A DNA stretch of 6,808 bases from Prevotella sp. Lineage in GTDB: Bacteria; Bacteroidota; Bacteroidia; Bacteroidales; Bacteroidaceae. Below are positions 6,691 to 6,808 of the stretch, piece by piece; position 1 is the stretch's first letter, and the number at the start of each line of letters is the position of its first letter. The position numbers and the translations under genes are program-made. The notes beneath the pieces are model-generated. The model did not search any database, was not told where the DNA came from, and saw nothing but the letters and a program-made list of their open reading frames with translations. The stretch lies in the NCBI GenBank assembly GCA_020026195.1, contig JAHHQW010000078.1, forward strand, positions 1 to 6,808, read 5' to 3'.

Positions 6691-6702
6691 AATATTTTAT
6701 GA
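6652..6702 (+). other. Micro-ORF of 16 codons inside the inverted repeat (uncertain)
   Basis: The frame reads MSAPTWRTFLVPLNIL then TGA. AGAGG (6641-6645) lies 6 nt upstream of its ATG, ideal Shine-Dalgarno spacing, but is buried in the 5' arm of the hairpin. I know no product of this sequence. It may be chance: a frame this short is common, and the bacterial group makes little use of Shine-Dalgarno signals. Confidence 0.2.
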
Positions 6703-6705
6703 GTA

Positions 6706-6721
6706 TACTTTATATAAAGTA
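6706..6721. repeat. 16-bp perfect palindrome
   Basis: TACTTTATATAAAGTA equals its own reverse complement. It lies in the gene-free right end, between the long-loop hairpin and the edge terminator. It could be an operator for a dimeric regulator or a chance AT-rich palindrome; no promoter box is seen beside it. Confidence 0.5.
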
Positions 6722-6766
6722 AAATTAAGTGCATCAATAATCTATTCCTTAATTCAATAGTTCGTT

Positions 6767-6796
6767 AAAAAATCGCCACGCCTAAGCGGCTCTGGC
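6767..6796 (-). terminator. Probable terminator of a minus-strand gene right of the window
   Basis: On the minus strand GCCA and GCC pair with GGC and TGGC (plus-strand limits 6775-6796) around a GCTTA loop, with a small internal loop, followed by GA and a run of six U (6767-6772). There is no U run on the plus-strand side. It implies that a leftward gene, convergent with nnr-DUF4831, ends just beyond the window. Confidence 0.5.
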
Positions 6797-6808
6797 AGTA
6801 AATAAAAT

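Noticed and set aside
6504..6737. 77-residue minus-strand frame over the end of DUF4831 and the hairpin
   Set aside because: It lies largely antisense to a well-supported gene, has no family resemblance I recognise, and crosses the inverted repeat; it looks like a chance frame.
6775..6796. GC-rich stem at the right edge as part of a tRNA, integron attC or phage attachment site
   Set aside because: No cloverleaf, no attC core pair and no repeat partner in the window; the six-U run on the minus strand fits a terminator better.

Overview
The window looks like a chromosomal housekeeping region of a Bacteroidetes bacterium, most likely a Prevotella/Segatella-type member of Prevotellaceae. The DNA is AT-rich, the adenylate kinase and Obg sequences look Prevotella-like to me from memory, one gene is a DUF4831 protein (a family I associate with Bacteroidales), and the two candidate promoters carry the Bacteroidetes -7 motif TAnnTTTG rather than a sigma70-type -10 box. 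I see no mobile element, CRISPR array, tRNA or rRNA.

Layout: two divergent gene clusters share an 89-bp intergenic region (3956-4044). Leftward (minus strand) run a fused hypoxanthine phosphoribosyltransferase-adenylate kinase gene (2816-3955), an intrinsic terminator, then a tight group of obgE (1546-2715), pgeF/yfiH (768-1565) and a secreted M23 metallopeptidase (55-762). obgE and pgeF overlap by 20 nt, and pgeF and the peptidase are 5 nt apart. Rightward (plus strand) run a bifunctional NAD(P)HX epimerase/dehydratase gene (4045-5574) and, overlapping it by the ATGA motif, an exported DUF4831 protein (5571-6614). The left edge holds an intrinsic terminator for an unseen plus-strand gene. 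The right edge (6615-6808) has no convincing gene but holds a long-loop inverted repeat with a 16-codon micro-ORF, a 16-bp palindrome, and a probable minus-strand terminator belonging to a gene beyond the window.

How the genes fit together: the leftward cluster joins purine salvage and adenylate balance (Hpt-Adk), a ribosome-associated GTPase (Obg), a peptidoglycan editing factor that also belongs to a purine-nucleoside-processing family (PgeF), and a cell-wall endopeptidase. The rightward cluster joins repair of damaged NAD(P)H with an envelope protein of unknown function. I found no evidence for a wholly new system. The points most worth checking are the in-frame hpt-adk fusion with a candidate internal start for stand-alone Adk, the near-leaderless promoter arrangement of the NAD(P)HX repair gene, and the structured element at 6640-6702.
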